From NCBI GenBank assembly GCA_036785705.1, contig JAWUZG010001110.1:1-64000 (forward strand): a DNA stretch of 64,000 nt, read 5' to 3'. This stretch comes from Acanthornis magna (Eukaryota; Chordata; Aves; Passeriformes; Acanthizidae). A program made the translations under genes and the position numbers. Under the pieces are notes generated by a model. The model did no database searches and was not told the DNA's origin. It saw only the letters and a list, made by a program, of their open reading frames with translations. Positions 38,735 to 52,100 of the stretch are shown here, one piece after another (the stretch's first letter is position 1; every line of letters starts with the position of its first letter).

Positions 38735-41700
38735 AGCCTGGCCCCACTTCCCATCGGCAGCTTTCCCTGAACACGGGACAACACCAATGTGATGCCATCC
38801 AGGCAAAAACAAATTTCAAAGTCTGTTCAACAGGCAAAAAAAGCAGGAGCACCTTAGAACACAGCACTTCCTGGCAGCACACAGCGTTTCTCAGAAGCTC
38901 CACAGCACCTCAGCCCCGCTGCATTCGTCAAGGCCAAGGCCTCAGCAGCATTTCTCATATCATGCTGCAGCCTGAAAAAAGGGCAGGGGGGGATGCACCA
39001 GCACAAGCAGGGACATCACACCTGCCCACAGGCTCCCCATGCTCACATCCCATGGCATCCCGGGGCTCTCTCAGCTTCCAAAGACCTCTGAGGTCACGGG
39101 CTCTCACAGTGCCTCCATGGGGACATTCCACGTGTCTCTAAGTGCTAAGGAGCTCTTTTGCAACTGCCACTCCCTGGCCTTCCAGGGGGACATGCCAGGG
39201 CTCTCTCTATCTTCCTAAACAACACACACAACAAGGGCAATGCCAGGGCCTGCAGGGTAACATCCCGGCAATCTGCACACTGCTAAGGAGCCACGCTGTC
39301 ACAGCAACTCACAGGGCATGGCCTGTGACATTCCCTCCGTCTCCCTGCTGCTGCTGGACAGCTCTGATGTCACAGGCACTCACCTCTGGCCCCTGCAGCC
39401 ATTCCAGGCCTTTCCATGCTGCCAAAGCGCTCTGATGTCACAGACACGCACTGTGGCTTCATGGCCACATGCCAAGGCTCTCCAGGCTGCAAAAGAGCCC
39501 TTTAGCCACAGGCACTTACACAGGTGCCATGGGCACATCTTAGTGCTCCCTCTGCTCATAGGAACCCCGAGGTCACCAGATATCCTGGCGGCTCCGTGGC
39601 CACATCCCCAGGCTCTCCAGGCTGCTCAAGAGCTCTGATCTCACCTGCACTCACACAAGCTCCTCGGGGACATCTGTCGCTGCTGTGCTGGCAGATTCAC
39701 ACAAAGCCTCCCAGAGCAGCCTGGCCACTGAGTCACGAGGGCCAGAGAGCAGCCCTTGGCTTTCTCAACTCCTTCTCAGACACAGGAGCCTTGGCGGCGG
39801 CTGCATCCAATCCCAGCCTCACACTTAAAGCCAGTGCTTTAAGTAACTCTGTCCCGCAGCACTTACAAATGGCCCATCTGATCTATTCCTAGAAAAGCAG
39901 CTCTTCCCTAACACAAATGATTCGACACAGACAACTCAATCCCAATTACTGACCACTCCATAGAAAAGCTAAACCTACTCCTGGGAGCCTACACAGAGTA
40001 CAATGGAGTGCACTCTATGAAAACAATAGGAAAGCAGTCATATCTTACAGCAAGCAAAAAAACCCAATTCCCAAGTAGAGCTCCATGTAACTCACCACAC
40101 CAACACTCCTGGGCAGCTCTCTCTCCCTTCACCACCAACAGTGCCCTTGCTTGCTGTCCACTTCCCCAGCAGGAGCCCTCACACACTCCAAGGAGGAACA
40201 CGCTAGAAAAACCTCCCCTAGGAAAGGGGACTGACTGCACATTGACACTCTCAAGGGACTGACTGTCAGGCAGACGCCTGCAACTCCCGGCAGCAGCTCA
40301 GCTGCCAAATCTTTGCCTCACTAGCAGCACCTTCATGCAGGCTTCCTTGCCAGAAGGACTTTCAGCAGAATTCAAGGCCAAAACAACACACGCTGGCCCT
40401 CTGAAAGACACCTGGAGACATTTGCAAATAGCACATGCTCCAAGTGCCTGCACCACGTTCCAAGGCAAAGCAGCCGGCCCAAAGCATCCTGCTACAACCT
40501 CCCAGGCGGCTCCCGACTGCTACAGAGCACTCAGCTCCAAAGCACTCCCAGGCCTTCCAGCCTCACAGCCCACAGGCCTACAGCCTTCTGCAGAGCCCTG
40601 AGCTCACCTGCACTCACACACCTACCATGGGCACCTGCCACAGCTCTCCGGCCATGAGAGACAGACGTGTGCTCTCAGGCACTCACAGCCATTCCAAGCT
40701 GACATCCCAGGGCCCTTTGATCTCATCAGGCACCGCTGCTATGGCACAGGCACTCCCTGCGCTTCCACAGGGCCATCCCAGGGCTCTCGAGGCTCCTCAA
40801 GAACACTGAGGGCACACACAACCCCAGCGGCTCCATAGGGACATGCCACGACTCTCCCATTTGACAAACCTCTCTGCACGCACATCACGGCCTTCAACAG
40901 GCTCTCAGGGCTGACAGCCCACGAGTCTCACGCTGCTAAGGTGCCGCCAGCTCACGGCCACTCACAGGGCCTCCATGGGGACATCCCTGCACCCTCCATC
41001 CTCCTCAAGAGCTGGCAAGTCCCTGACACTCACACTTGCCCCCTGGGCACACTCCAGCCATCTCCAGGCTGCCAAAGAGTCAGCAGGCCCCATCTTGGCA
41101 CAGGAACTCCCTGGGGACACGCCAGAGCTATCCAGCTTTCAAAAGAACACTGAGCTCACAGGCTGTCCCAGGACAGCCATAGGCACACGCCAGGAGTCCA
41201 CACGCTGCCCAGAAGCCCTGGTGTCACAAGCACTCACTCCCAGCACCTCGGTGCTGACATCCCAGGCGGCTCCACGCTGCTAAAGAGATGTGATGGCACA
41301 GGCACTTTTACATCACTCCAAGAATCATAGGAAAGCTATCGGGAAAGAAAGATTTCATGGAAAAGCCACAGCAGGACAAGCTTCCTTGCTAAGCTTCACT
41401 CTACTACTTATACCATGCTTAAAGCACAGTGAGGAAAAGCAACAAACAAAAATCCAGAGTCAATCAATCCAAAATGAAATCAAACCCAAATTATCTCTGT
41501 CTGTCTGTCCGTGTGCGTGAGGCTGTGTCTCTAAAGAAGAGAAAGGGTCAGGATAAGAAGAACATGGCCCAAAGGCTCAAGAGCACTTCCCTTAAGAGCA
41601 CTTCAGCTTGAGCAACACTTCACTTGATAACTCAAATTCAAATGAACAGCTTAGGGCAGGAACAGCAGTTAAGAGCATTTCAACTGAACTGGACTTCAAC

Positions 41701-42197
41701 TACACAACGCTTCACTTAGAACTGAGCTGGAACCCAAGACCTCAGCAAAGGATCCACACAGCCCTTACCATAGCACTGCAGGAACTTCGAGACCTAACTT
41801 AGGGACAAACCTAAAGCACTTCTGAATCCACCAGAGCAGCCCCTCTCCCACATTGCAGAGAGCGCATGCACACCTGCACTCCCACAAGCACACAAAGAGG
41901 CTCTACGAGGCAAAATTCCCCTCCAAGCTACTGAAATACTCCTTTCACGTGCCTTGCCATCTTCTCAGCGGCCAAAGCCTGAGGCCTCGGGGAGCAGCAG
42001 GATCGGGGGCCCAGGAGCCGTGCTCCTTCGCGGATCCCCCGAGTGCAGCAAACGGGACAGCTGCCGGCTGGCAGAGGCCCCACGCACAGGGACTTTGCTG
42101 CTCACCGCTGCTGCGGCCCAGCACAGCTGCCAGGGCCTCCTTTGGCACCCCTGCTTACAGGGCCCCAAGGCATGGCCTTTAGTCACAACAAGCCTTC
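38735..42197 (+). repeat. Unit 11, S length but L-derived hybrid (3463 bp)
   Basis: Has S length, but its tail switches from left-copy to right-copy variants of the L-unit direct repeat between about 41004 and 41083. Before that it reads acatccctgcaccctcc and cctcctcaag (left); after it, gtcagcaggccccatc, cacacgccagg, cacaagcac and ggcggctcc (right). This is the product expected if the 1372-bp insert of an L unit was removed by exchange between the repeats. Its CpG block (ggcctcgggg, gagcagcagg, gcggatccc) is also L-type. It has gcttaaag near 41417 and gccccaagg near 42171. Confidence 0.95.
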
Positions 42198-45100
42198 AGC
42201 CTGGCCCCACTTCCCATCGGCAGCTTTCCCTGAACACGGGACAACACCAATGTGATGCCATCCAGGCAAAAACAAATTTCAAAGTCTGTTCAACAGGCAA
42301 AAAAAGCAGGAGCACCTTAGAACACAGCACTTCCTGGCAGCACACAGCGTTTCTCAGAAGCTCCACAGCACCTCAGCCCCGCTGCATTCGTCAAGGCCAA
42401 GGCCTCAGCAGCATTTCTCATATCATGCTGCAGCCTGAAAAAAGGGCAGGGGGGGATGCACCAGCACAAGCAGGGACATCACACCTGCCCACAGGCTCCC
42501 CATGCTCACATCCCATGGCATCCCGGGGCTCTCTCAGCTTCCAAAGACCTCTGAGGTCACGGGCTCTCACAGTGCCTCCATGGGGACATTCCACGTGTCT
42601 CTAAGTGCTAAGGAGCTCTTTTGCAACTGCCACTCCCTGGCCTTCCAGGGGGACATGCCAGGGCTCTCTCTATCTTCCTAAACAACACACACAACAAGGG
42701 CAATGCCAGGGCCTGCAGGGTAACATCCCGGCAATCTGCACACTGCTAAGGAGCCACGCTGTCACAGCAACTCACAGGGCATGGCCTGTGACATTCCCTC
42801 CGTCTCCCTGCTGCTGCTGGACAGCTCTGATGTCACAGGCACTCACCTCTGGCCCCTGCAGCCATTCCAGGCCTTTCCATGCTGCCAAAGCGCTCTGATG
42901 TCACAGACACGCACTGTGGCTTCATGGCCACATGCCAAGGCTCTCCAGGCTGCAAAAGAGCCCTTTAGCCACAGGCACTTACACAGGTGCCATGGGCACA
43001 TCTTAGTGCTCCCTCTGCTCATAGGAACCCCGAGGTCACCAGATATCCTGGCGGCTCCGTGGCCACATCCCCAGGCTCTCCAGGCTGCTCAAGAGCTCTG
43101 ATCTCACCTGCACTCACACAAGCTCCTCGGGGACATCTGTCGCTGCTGTGCTGGCAGATTCACACAAAGCCTCCCAGAGCAGCCTGGCCACTGAGTCACG
43201 AGGGCCAGAGAGCAGCCCTTGGCTTTCTCAACTCCTTCTCAGACACAGGAGCCTTGGCGGCGGCTGCATCCAATCCCAGCCTCACACTTAAAGCCAGTGC
43301 TTTAAGTAACTCTGTCCCGCAGCACTTACAAATGGCCCATCTGATCTATTCCTAGAAAAGCAGCTCTTCCCTAACACAAATGATTCGACACAGACAACTC
43401 AATCCCAATTACTGACCACTCCATAGAAAAGCTAAACCTACTCCTGGGAGCCTACACAGAGTACAATGGAGTGCACTCTATGAAAACAATAGGAAAGCAG
43501 TCATATCTTACAGCAAGCAAAAAAACCCAATTCCCAAGTAGAGCTCCATGTAACTCACCACACCAACACTCCTGGGCAGCTCTCTCTCCCTTCACCACCA
43601 ACAGTGCCCTTGCTTGCTGTCCACTTCCCCAGCAGGAGCCCTCACACACTCCAAGGAGGAACACGCTAGAAAAACCTCCCCTAGGAAAGGGGACTGACTG
43701 CACATTGACACTCTCAAGGGACTGACTGTCAGGCAGACGCCTGCAACTCCCGGCAGCAGCTCAGCTGCCAAATCTTTGCCTCACTAGCAGCACCTTCATG
43801 CAGGCTTCCTTGCCAGAAGGACTTTCAGCAGAATTCAAGGCCAAAACAACACACGCTGGCCCTCTGAAAGACACCTGGAGACATTTGCAAATAGCACATG
43901 CTCCAAGTGCCTGGACCATGTTCCAAGGCAAAGCAGCCGGCCCAAAGCATCCTGCTACAACCTCCCAGGCGGCTCCCGACTGCTACAGAGCACTCAGCTC
44001 CAAAGCACTCCCAGGCCTTCCAGCCTCACAGCCCACAGGCCTACAGCCTTCTGCAGAGCCCTGAGCTCACCTGCACTCACACACCTACCATGGGCACCTG
44101 CCACAGCTCTCCGGCCATGAGAGACAGACGTGTGCTCTCAGGCACTCACAGCCATTCCAAGCTGACATCCCAGGGCCCTTTGATCTCATCAGGCACCGCT
44201 GCTATGGCACAGGCACTCCCTGCGCTTCCACAGGGCCATCCCAGGGCTCTCGAGGCTCCTCAAGAACACTGAGGGCACACACAACCCCAGCGGCTCCATA
44301 GGGACATGCCACGACTCTCCCATTTGACAAACCTCTCTGCACGCACATCACGGCCTTCAACAGGCTCTCAGGGCTGACAGCCCACGAGTCTCACGCTGCT
44401 AAGGTGCCGCCAGCTCACGGCCACTCACAGGGCCTCCATGGGGACATCCCTGCACCCTCCATCCTCCTCAAGAGCTGGCAAGTCCCTGACACTCACACTT
44501 GCCCCCTGGGCACACTCCAGCCATCTCCAGGCTGCCAAAGAGTCAGGAGGTCACATCTCGGCACAGGAACTCCCTGGGGACACGCCAGAGATATCCAGCT
44601 TTCAAAAGAACACTGAGCTCACAGGCTGTCCCAGGACAGCCATAGGCACATGCCAGGAGTCCACACGCTGCCCAGAAGCCCTGGTGTCACAGGCACTCAC
44701 TCCCAGCACCTCGGTGCTGACATCCCAGGTGGCTCCACGCTGCTAAAGAGATGTGATGGCACAGGCACTTTTACATCACTCCAAGAATCATAGGAAAGCT
44801 ATCGGGAAAGAAAGATTTCATGGAAAAGCCACAGCAGGACAAGCTTCCTTGCTAAGCTTCACTCTACTACTTATACCATGCTCAAAGCACAGTGAGGAAA
44901 AGCAACAAACAAAAATCCAGAGTCAATCAATCCAAAATGAAATCAAACCCAAATTATCTCTGTCTGTCTGTCCGTGTGCGTGAGGCTGTGTCTCTAAAGA
45001 AGAGAAAGGGTCAGGATAAGAAGAACATGGCCCAAAGGCTCAAGAGCACTTCCCTTAAGAGCACTTCAGCTTGAGCAACACTTCACTTGATAACTCAAAT

Positions 45101-45660
45101 TCAAATGAACAGCTTAGGGCAGGAACAGCAGTTAAGAGCATTTCAACTGAACTGGACTTCAACTACACAACGCTTCACTTAGAACTGAGCTGGAACCCAA
45201 GACCTCAGCAAAGGATCCACACAGCCCTTACCATAGCACTGCAGGAACTTCGAGACCTAACTTAGGGACAAACCTAAAGCACTTCTGAATCCACCAGAGC
45301 AGCCCCTCTCCCACATTGCAGAGAGCGCATGCACACCTGCACTCCCACAAGCACACAAAGAGGCTCTACGAGGCAAAATTCCCCTCCAAGCTACTGAAAT
45401 ACTCCTTTCACGTGCCTTGCCATCTTCTCAGCGGCCAAAGCCTGAGGCCTCCGGGAGCGGCAGGATCGGGGGCCCAGGAGCCGTGCTCCTTCGCGGATGC
45501 CCCGAGTGCAGCAAACGGGACAGCTGCCGGCTGGCAGAGGCCCCACGCACAGGGACTTTGCTGCTCACCGCTGCTGCGGCCCAGCACAGCTGCCAGGGCC
45601 TCCTTTGGCACCCCTGCTTACAGGGCCCCGAGGCATGGCCTTTAGTCACAACAAGCCTTC
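42198..45660 (+). repeat. Unit 12, S class (3463 bp), follows the hybrid
   Basis: Standard S unit with the complete L-follower head: cttcccatcgg, gctgcattcg and ggacattccacg. That head is expected if the preceding unit 11 was once an L unit. The rest is ordinary: ctggaccatg, left-type tail, S-type CpG block. Confidence 0.96.
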
Positions 45661-48600
45661 AGCCTGGCCCCACTTCTCATCGGCAGCTTTCCCTGAACAC
45701 GGGACAACACCAATGTGATGCCATCCAGGCAAAAACAAATTTCAAAGTCTGTTCAACAGGCAAAAAAAGCAGGAGCACCTTAGAACACAGCACTTCCTGG
45801 CAGCACACAGCGTTTCTCAGAAGCTCCACAGCACCTCAGCCCCGCTGCCTTCGTCAAGGCCAAGGCCTCAGCAGCATTTCTCATATCATGCTGCAGCCTG
45901 AAAAAAGGGCAGGGGGGGATGCACCAGCACAAGCAGGGACATCACACCTGCCCACAGGCTCCCCATGCTCACATCCCATGGCATCCCGGGGCTCTCTCAG
46001 CTTCCAAAGACCTCTGAGGTCACGGGCTCTCACAGTGCCTCCATGGGGACATCCCACGTGTCTCTAAGTGCTAAGGAGCTCTTTTGCAACTGCCACTCCC
46101 TGGCCTTCCAGGGGGACATGCCAGGGCTCTCTCTATCTTCCTAAACAACACACACAACAAGGGCAATGCCAGGGCCTGCAGGGTAACATCCCGGCAATCT
46201 GCACACTGCTAAGGAGCCACGCTGTCACAGCAACTCACAGGGCATGGCCTGTGACATTCCCTCCGTCTCCCTGCTGCTGCTGGACAGCTCTGATGTCACA
46301 GGCACTCACCTCTGGCCCCTGCAGCCATTCCAGGCCTTTCCATGCTGCCAAAGCGCTCTGATGTCACAGACACGCACTGTGGCTTCATGGCCACATGCCA
46401 AGGCTCTCCAGGCTGCAAAAGAGCCCTTTAGCCACAGGCACTTACACAGGTGCCATGGGCACATCTTAGTGCTCCCTCTGCTCATAGGAACCCCGAGGTC
46501 ACCAGATATCCTGGCGGCTCCGTGGCCACATCCCCAGGCTCTCCAGGCTGCTCAAGAGCTCTGATCTCACCTGCACTCACACAAGCTCCTCGGGGACATC
46601 TGTCGCTGCTGTGCTGGCAGATTCACACAAAGCCTCCCAGAGCAGCCTGGCCACTGAGTCACGAGGGCCAGAGAGCAGCCCTTGGCTTTCTCAACTCCTT
46701 CTCAGACACAGGAGCCTTGGCGGCGGCTGCATCCAATCCCAGCCTCACACTTAAAGCCAGTGCTTTAAGTAACTCTGTCCCGCAGCACTTACAAATGGCC
46801 CATCTGATCTATTCCTAGAAAAGCAGCTCTTCCCTAACACAAATGATTCGACACAGACAACTCAATCCCAATTACTGACCACTCCATAGAAAAGCTAAAC
46901 CTACTCCTGGGAGCCTACACAGAGTACAATGGAGTGCACTCTATGAAAACAATAGGAAAGCAGTCATATCTTACAGCAAGCAAAAAAACCCAATTCCCAA
47001 GTAGAGCTCCATGTAACTCACCACACCAACACTCCTGGGCAGCTCTCTCTCCCTTCACCACCAACAGTGCCCTTGCTTGCTGTCCACTTCCCCAGCAGGA
47101 GCCCTCACACACTCCAAGGAGGAACACGCTAGAAAAACCTCCCCTAGGAAAGGGGACTGACTGCACATTGACACTCTCAAGGGACTGACTGTCAGGCAGA
47201 CGCCTGCAACTCCCGGCAGCAGCTCAGCTGCCAAATCTTTGCCTCACTAGCAGCACCTTCATGCAGGCTTCCTTGCCAGAAGGACTTTCAGCAGAATTCA
47301 AGGCCAAAACAACACACGCTGGCCCTCTGAAAGACACCTGGAGACATTTGCAAATAGCACATGCTCCAAGTGCCTGGACCATGTTCCAAGGCAAAGCAGC
47401 CGGCCCAAAGCATCCTGCTACAACCTCCCAGGCGGCTCCCGACTGCTACAGAGCACTCAGCTCCAAAGCACTCCCAGGCCTTCCAGCCTCACAGCCCACA
47501 GGCCTACAGCCTTCTGCAGAGCCCTGAGCTCACCTGCACTCACACACCTACCATGGGCACCTGCCACAGCTCTCCGGCCATGAGAGACAGACGTGTGCTC
47601 TCAGGCACTCACAGCCATTCCAAGCTGACATCCCAGGGCCCTTTGATCTCATCAGGCACCGCTGCTATGGCACAGGCACTCCCTGCGCTTCCACAGGGCC
47701 ATCCCAGGGCTCTCGAGGCTCCTCAAGAACACTGAGGGCACACACAACCCCAGCGGCTCCATAGGGACATGCCACGACTCTCCCATTTGACAAACCTCTC
47801 TGCACGCACATCACGGCCTTCAACAGGCTCTCAGGGCTGACAGCCCACGAGTCTCACGCTGCTAAGGTGCCGCCAGCTCACGGCCACTCACAGGGCCTCC
47901 ATGGGGACATCCCTGCACCCTCCATCCTCCTCAAGAGCTGGCAAGTCCCTGACACTCACACTTGCCCCCTGGGCACACTCCAGCCATCTCCAGGCTGCCA
48001 AAGAGTCAGGAGGTCACATCTCGGCACAGGAACTCCCTGGGGACACGCCAGAGATATCCAGCTTTCAAAAGAACACTGAGCTCACAGGCTGTCCCAGGAC
48101 AGCCATAGGCACATGCCAGGAGTCCACACGCTGCCCAGAAGCCCTGGTGTCACAGGCACTCACTCCCAGCACCTCGGTGCTGACATCCCAGGTGGCTCCA
48201 CGCTGCTAAAGAGATGTGATGGCACAGGCACTTTTACATCACTCCAAGAATCATAGGAAAGCTATCGGGAAAGAAAGATTTCATGGAAAAGCCACAGCAG
48301 GACAAGCTTCCTTGCTAAGCTTCACTCTACTACTTATACCATGCTCAAAGCACAGTGAGGAAAAGCAACAAACAAAAATCCAGAGTCAATCAATCCAAAA
48401 TGAAATCAAACCCAAATTATCTCTGTCTGTCTGTCCGTGTGCGTGAGGCTGTGTCTCTAAAGAAGAGAAAGGGTCAGGATAAGAAGAACATGGCCCAAAG
48501 GCTCAAGAGCACTTCCCTTAAGAGCACTTCAGCTTGAGCAACACTTCACTTGATAACTCAAATTCAAATGAACAGCTTAGGGCAGGAACAGCAGTTAAGA

Positions 48601-49123
48601 GCATTTCAACTGAACTGGACTTCAACTACACAACGCTTCACTTAGAACTGAGCTGGAACCCAAGACCTCAGCAAAGGATCCACACAGCCCTTACCATAGC
48701 ACTGCAGGAACTTCGAGACCTAACTTAGGGACAAACCTAAAGCACTTCTGAATCCACCAGAGCAGCCCCTCTCCCACATTGCAGAGAGCGCATGCACACC
48801 TGCACTCCCACAAGCACACAAAGAGGCTCTACGAGGCAAAATTCCCCTCCAAGCTACTGAAATACTCCTTTCACGTGCCTTGCCATCTTCTCAGCGGCCA
48901 AAGCCTGAGGCCTCCGGGAGCGGCAGGATCGGGGGCCCAGGAGCCGTGCTCCTTCGCGGATCCCCCGAGTGCAGCAAACGGGACAGCTGCCGGCTGGCAG
49001 AGGCCCCACGCACAGGGACTTTGCTGCTCACCGCTGCTGCGGCCCAGCACAGCTGCCAGGGCCTCCTTTGGCACCCCTGCTTACAGGGCCCCGAGGCATG
49101 GCCTTTAGTCACAACAAGCCTTC
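45661..49123 (+). repeat. Unit 13, S class (3463 bp)
   Basis: Standard S unit with the ordinary head, ctggaccatg and a left-type tail. In the CpG block the first marker is S-type (gagcggcagg) and the second is gcggatccc, the same combination as unit 7. Confidence 0.96.
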
Positions 49124-52100
49124 AGCCTGGCCCCACTTCTCATCGGCAGCTTTCCCTGAACACGGGACAACACCAATGTGATGCCATCCAGGCAAAAACA
49201 AATTTCAAAGTCTGTTCAACAGGCAAAAAAAGCAGGAGCACCTTAGAACACAGCACTTCCTGGCAGCACACAGCGTTTCTCAGAAGCTCCACAGCACCTC
49301 AGCCCCGCTGCCTTCGTCAAGGCCAAGGCCTCAGCAGCATTTCTCATATCATGCTGCAGCCTGAAAAAAGGGCAGGGGGGGATGCACCAGCACAAGCAGG
49401 GACATCACACCTGCCCACAGGCTCCCCATGCTCACATCCCATGGCATCCCGGGGCTCTCTCAGCTTCCAAAGACCTCTGAGGTCACGGGCTCTCACAGTG
49501 CCTCCATGGGGACATCCCACGTGTCTCTAAGTGCTAAGGAGCTCTTTTGCAACTGCCACTCCCTGGCCTTCCAGGGGGACATGCCAGGGCTCTCTCTATC
49601 TTCCTAAACAACACACACAACAAGGGCAATGCCAGGGCCTGCAGGGTAACATCCCGGCAATCTGCACACTGCTAAGGAGCCACGCTGTCACAGCAACTCA
49701 CAGGGCATGGCCTGTGACATTCCCTCCGTCTCCCTGCTGCTGCTGGACAGCTCTGATGTCACAGGCACTCACCTCTGGCCCCTGCAGCCATTCCAGGCCT
49801 TTCCATGCTGCCAAAGCGCTCTGATGTCACAGACACGCACTGTGGCTTCATGGCCACATGCCAAGGCTCTCCAGGCTGCAAAAGAGCCCTTTAGCCACAG
49901 GCACTTACACAGGTGCCATGGGCACATCTTAGTGCTCCCTCTGCTCATAGGAACCCCGAGGTCACCAGATATCCTGGCGGCTCCGTGGCCACATCCCCAG
50001 GCTCTCCAGGCTGCTCAAGAGCTCTGATCTCACCTGCACTCACACAAGCTCCTCGGGGACATCTGTCGCTGCTGTGCTGGCAGATTCACACAAAGCCTCC
50101 CAGAGCAGCCTGGCCACTGAGTCACGAGGGCCAGAGAGCAGCCCTTGGCTTTCTCAACTCCTTCTCAGACACAGGAGCCTTGGCGGCGGCTGCATCCAAT
50201 CCCAGCCTCACACTTAAAGCCAGTGCTTTAAGTAACTCTGTCCCGCAGCACTTACAAATGGCCCATCTGATCTATTCCTAGAAAAGCAGCTCTTCCCTAA
50301 CACAAATGATTCGACACAGACAACTCAATCCCAATTACTGACCACTCCATAGAAAAGCTAAACCTACTCCTGGGAGCCTACACAGAGTACAATGGAGTGC
50401 ACTCTATGAAAACAATAGGAAAGCAGTCATATCTTACAGCAAGCAAAAAAACCCAATTCCCAAGTAGAGCTCCATGTAACTCACCACACCAACACTCCTG
50501 GGCAGCTCTCTCTCCCTTCACCACCAACAGTGCCCTTGCTTGCTGTCCACTTCCCCAGCAGGAGCCCTCACACACTCCAAGGAGGAACACGCTAGAAAAA
50601 CCTCCCCTAGGAAAGGGGACTGACTGCACATTGACACTCTCAAGGGACTGACTGTCAGGCAGACGCCTGCAACTCCCGGCAGCAGCTCAGCTGCCAAATC
50701 TTTGCCTCACTAGCAGCACCTTCATGCAGGCTTCCTTGCCAGAAGGACTTTCAGCAGAATTCAAGGCCAAAACAACACACGCTGGCCCTCTGAAAGACAC
50801 CTGGAGACATTTGCAAATAGCACATGCTCCAAGTGCCTGGACCATGTTCCAAGGCAAAGCAGCCGGCCCAAAGCATCCTGCTACAACCTCCCAGGCGGCT
50901 CCCGACTGCTACAGAGCACTCAGCTCCAAAGCACTCCCAGGCCTTCCAGCCTCACAGCCCACAGGCCTACAGCCTTCTGCAGAGCCCTGAGCTCACCTGC
51001 ACTCACACACCTACCATGGGCACCTGCCACACCTCTCCGGCCATGAGAGACAGACGTGTGCTCTCAGGCACTCACAGCCATTCCAAGCTGACATCCCAGG
51101 GCCCTTTGATCTCATCAGGCACCGCTGCTATGGCACAGGCACTCCCTGCGCTTCCACAGGGCCATCCCAGGGCTCTCGAGGCTCCTCAAGAACACTGAGG
51201 GCACACACAACCCCAGCGGCTCCATAGGGACATGCCACGACTCTCCCATTTGACAAACCTCTCTGCACGCACATCACGGCCTTCAACAGGCTCTCAGGGC
51301 TGACAGCCCACGAGTCTCACGCTGCTAAGGTGCCGCCAGCTCACGGCCACTCACAGGGCCTCCATGGGGACATCCCTGCACCCTCCATCCTCCTCAAGAG
51401 CTGGCAAGTCCCTGACACTCACACTTGCCCCCTGGGCACACTCCAGCCATCTCCAGGCTGCCAAAGAGTCAGGAGGTCACATCTCGGCACAGGAACTCCC
51501 TGGGGACACGCCAGAGATATCCAGCTTTCAAAAGAACACTGAGCTCACAGGCTGTCCCAGGACAGCCATAGGCACATGCCAGGAGTCCACACGCTGCCCA
51601 GAAGCCCTGGTGTCACAGGCACTCACTCCCAGCACCTCGGTGCTGACATCCCAGGTGGCTCCACGCTGCTAAAGAGATGTGATGGCACAGGCACTTTTAC
51701 ATCACTCCAAGAATCATAGGAAAGCTATCGGGAAAGAAAGATTTCATGGAAAAGCCACAGCAGGACAAGCTTCCTTGCCAAGCTTCACTCACTCACTAAA
51801 GAGATGTGATGGCACAGGCACTTGCACATCACTCAAAGAATCATAGCAAAGCTATCGGGAAAGAAAGATTTCATAGCAAAGCCACAGCAGGACAAGATTC
51901 CTTGCCAAGCTTCACTCTACTACCTACACCATGCTTAAGGCACAGCGAGGAAATGAAACAAAATAAATCCAATCAATCCAAAATGAAATTAAACCAAAAT
52001 TACCTATGTCTGTCTGTCTGTGTCTGTGTATGTGTGCGAGTGTCTCCAAAGGAGAGAAAGTGTCGGGATTACATGAACACGCTTGAAAGGCTCAAGAGCA

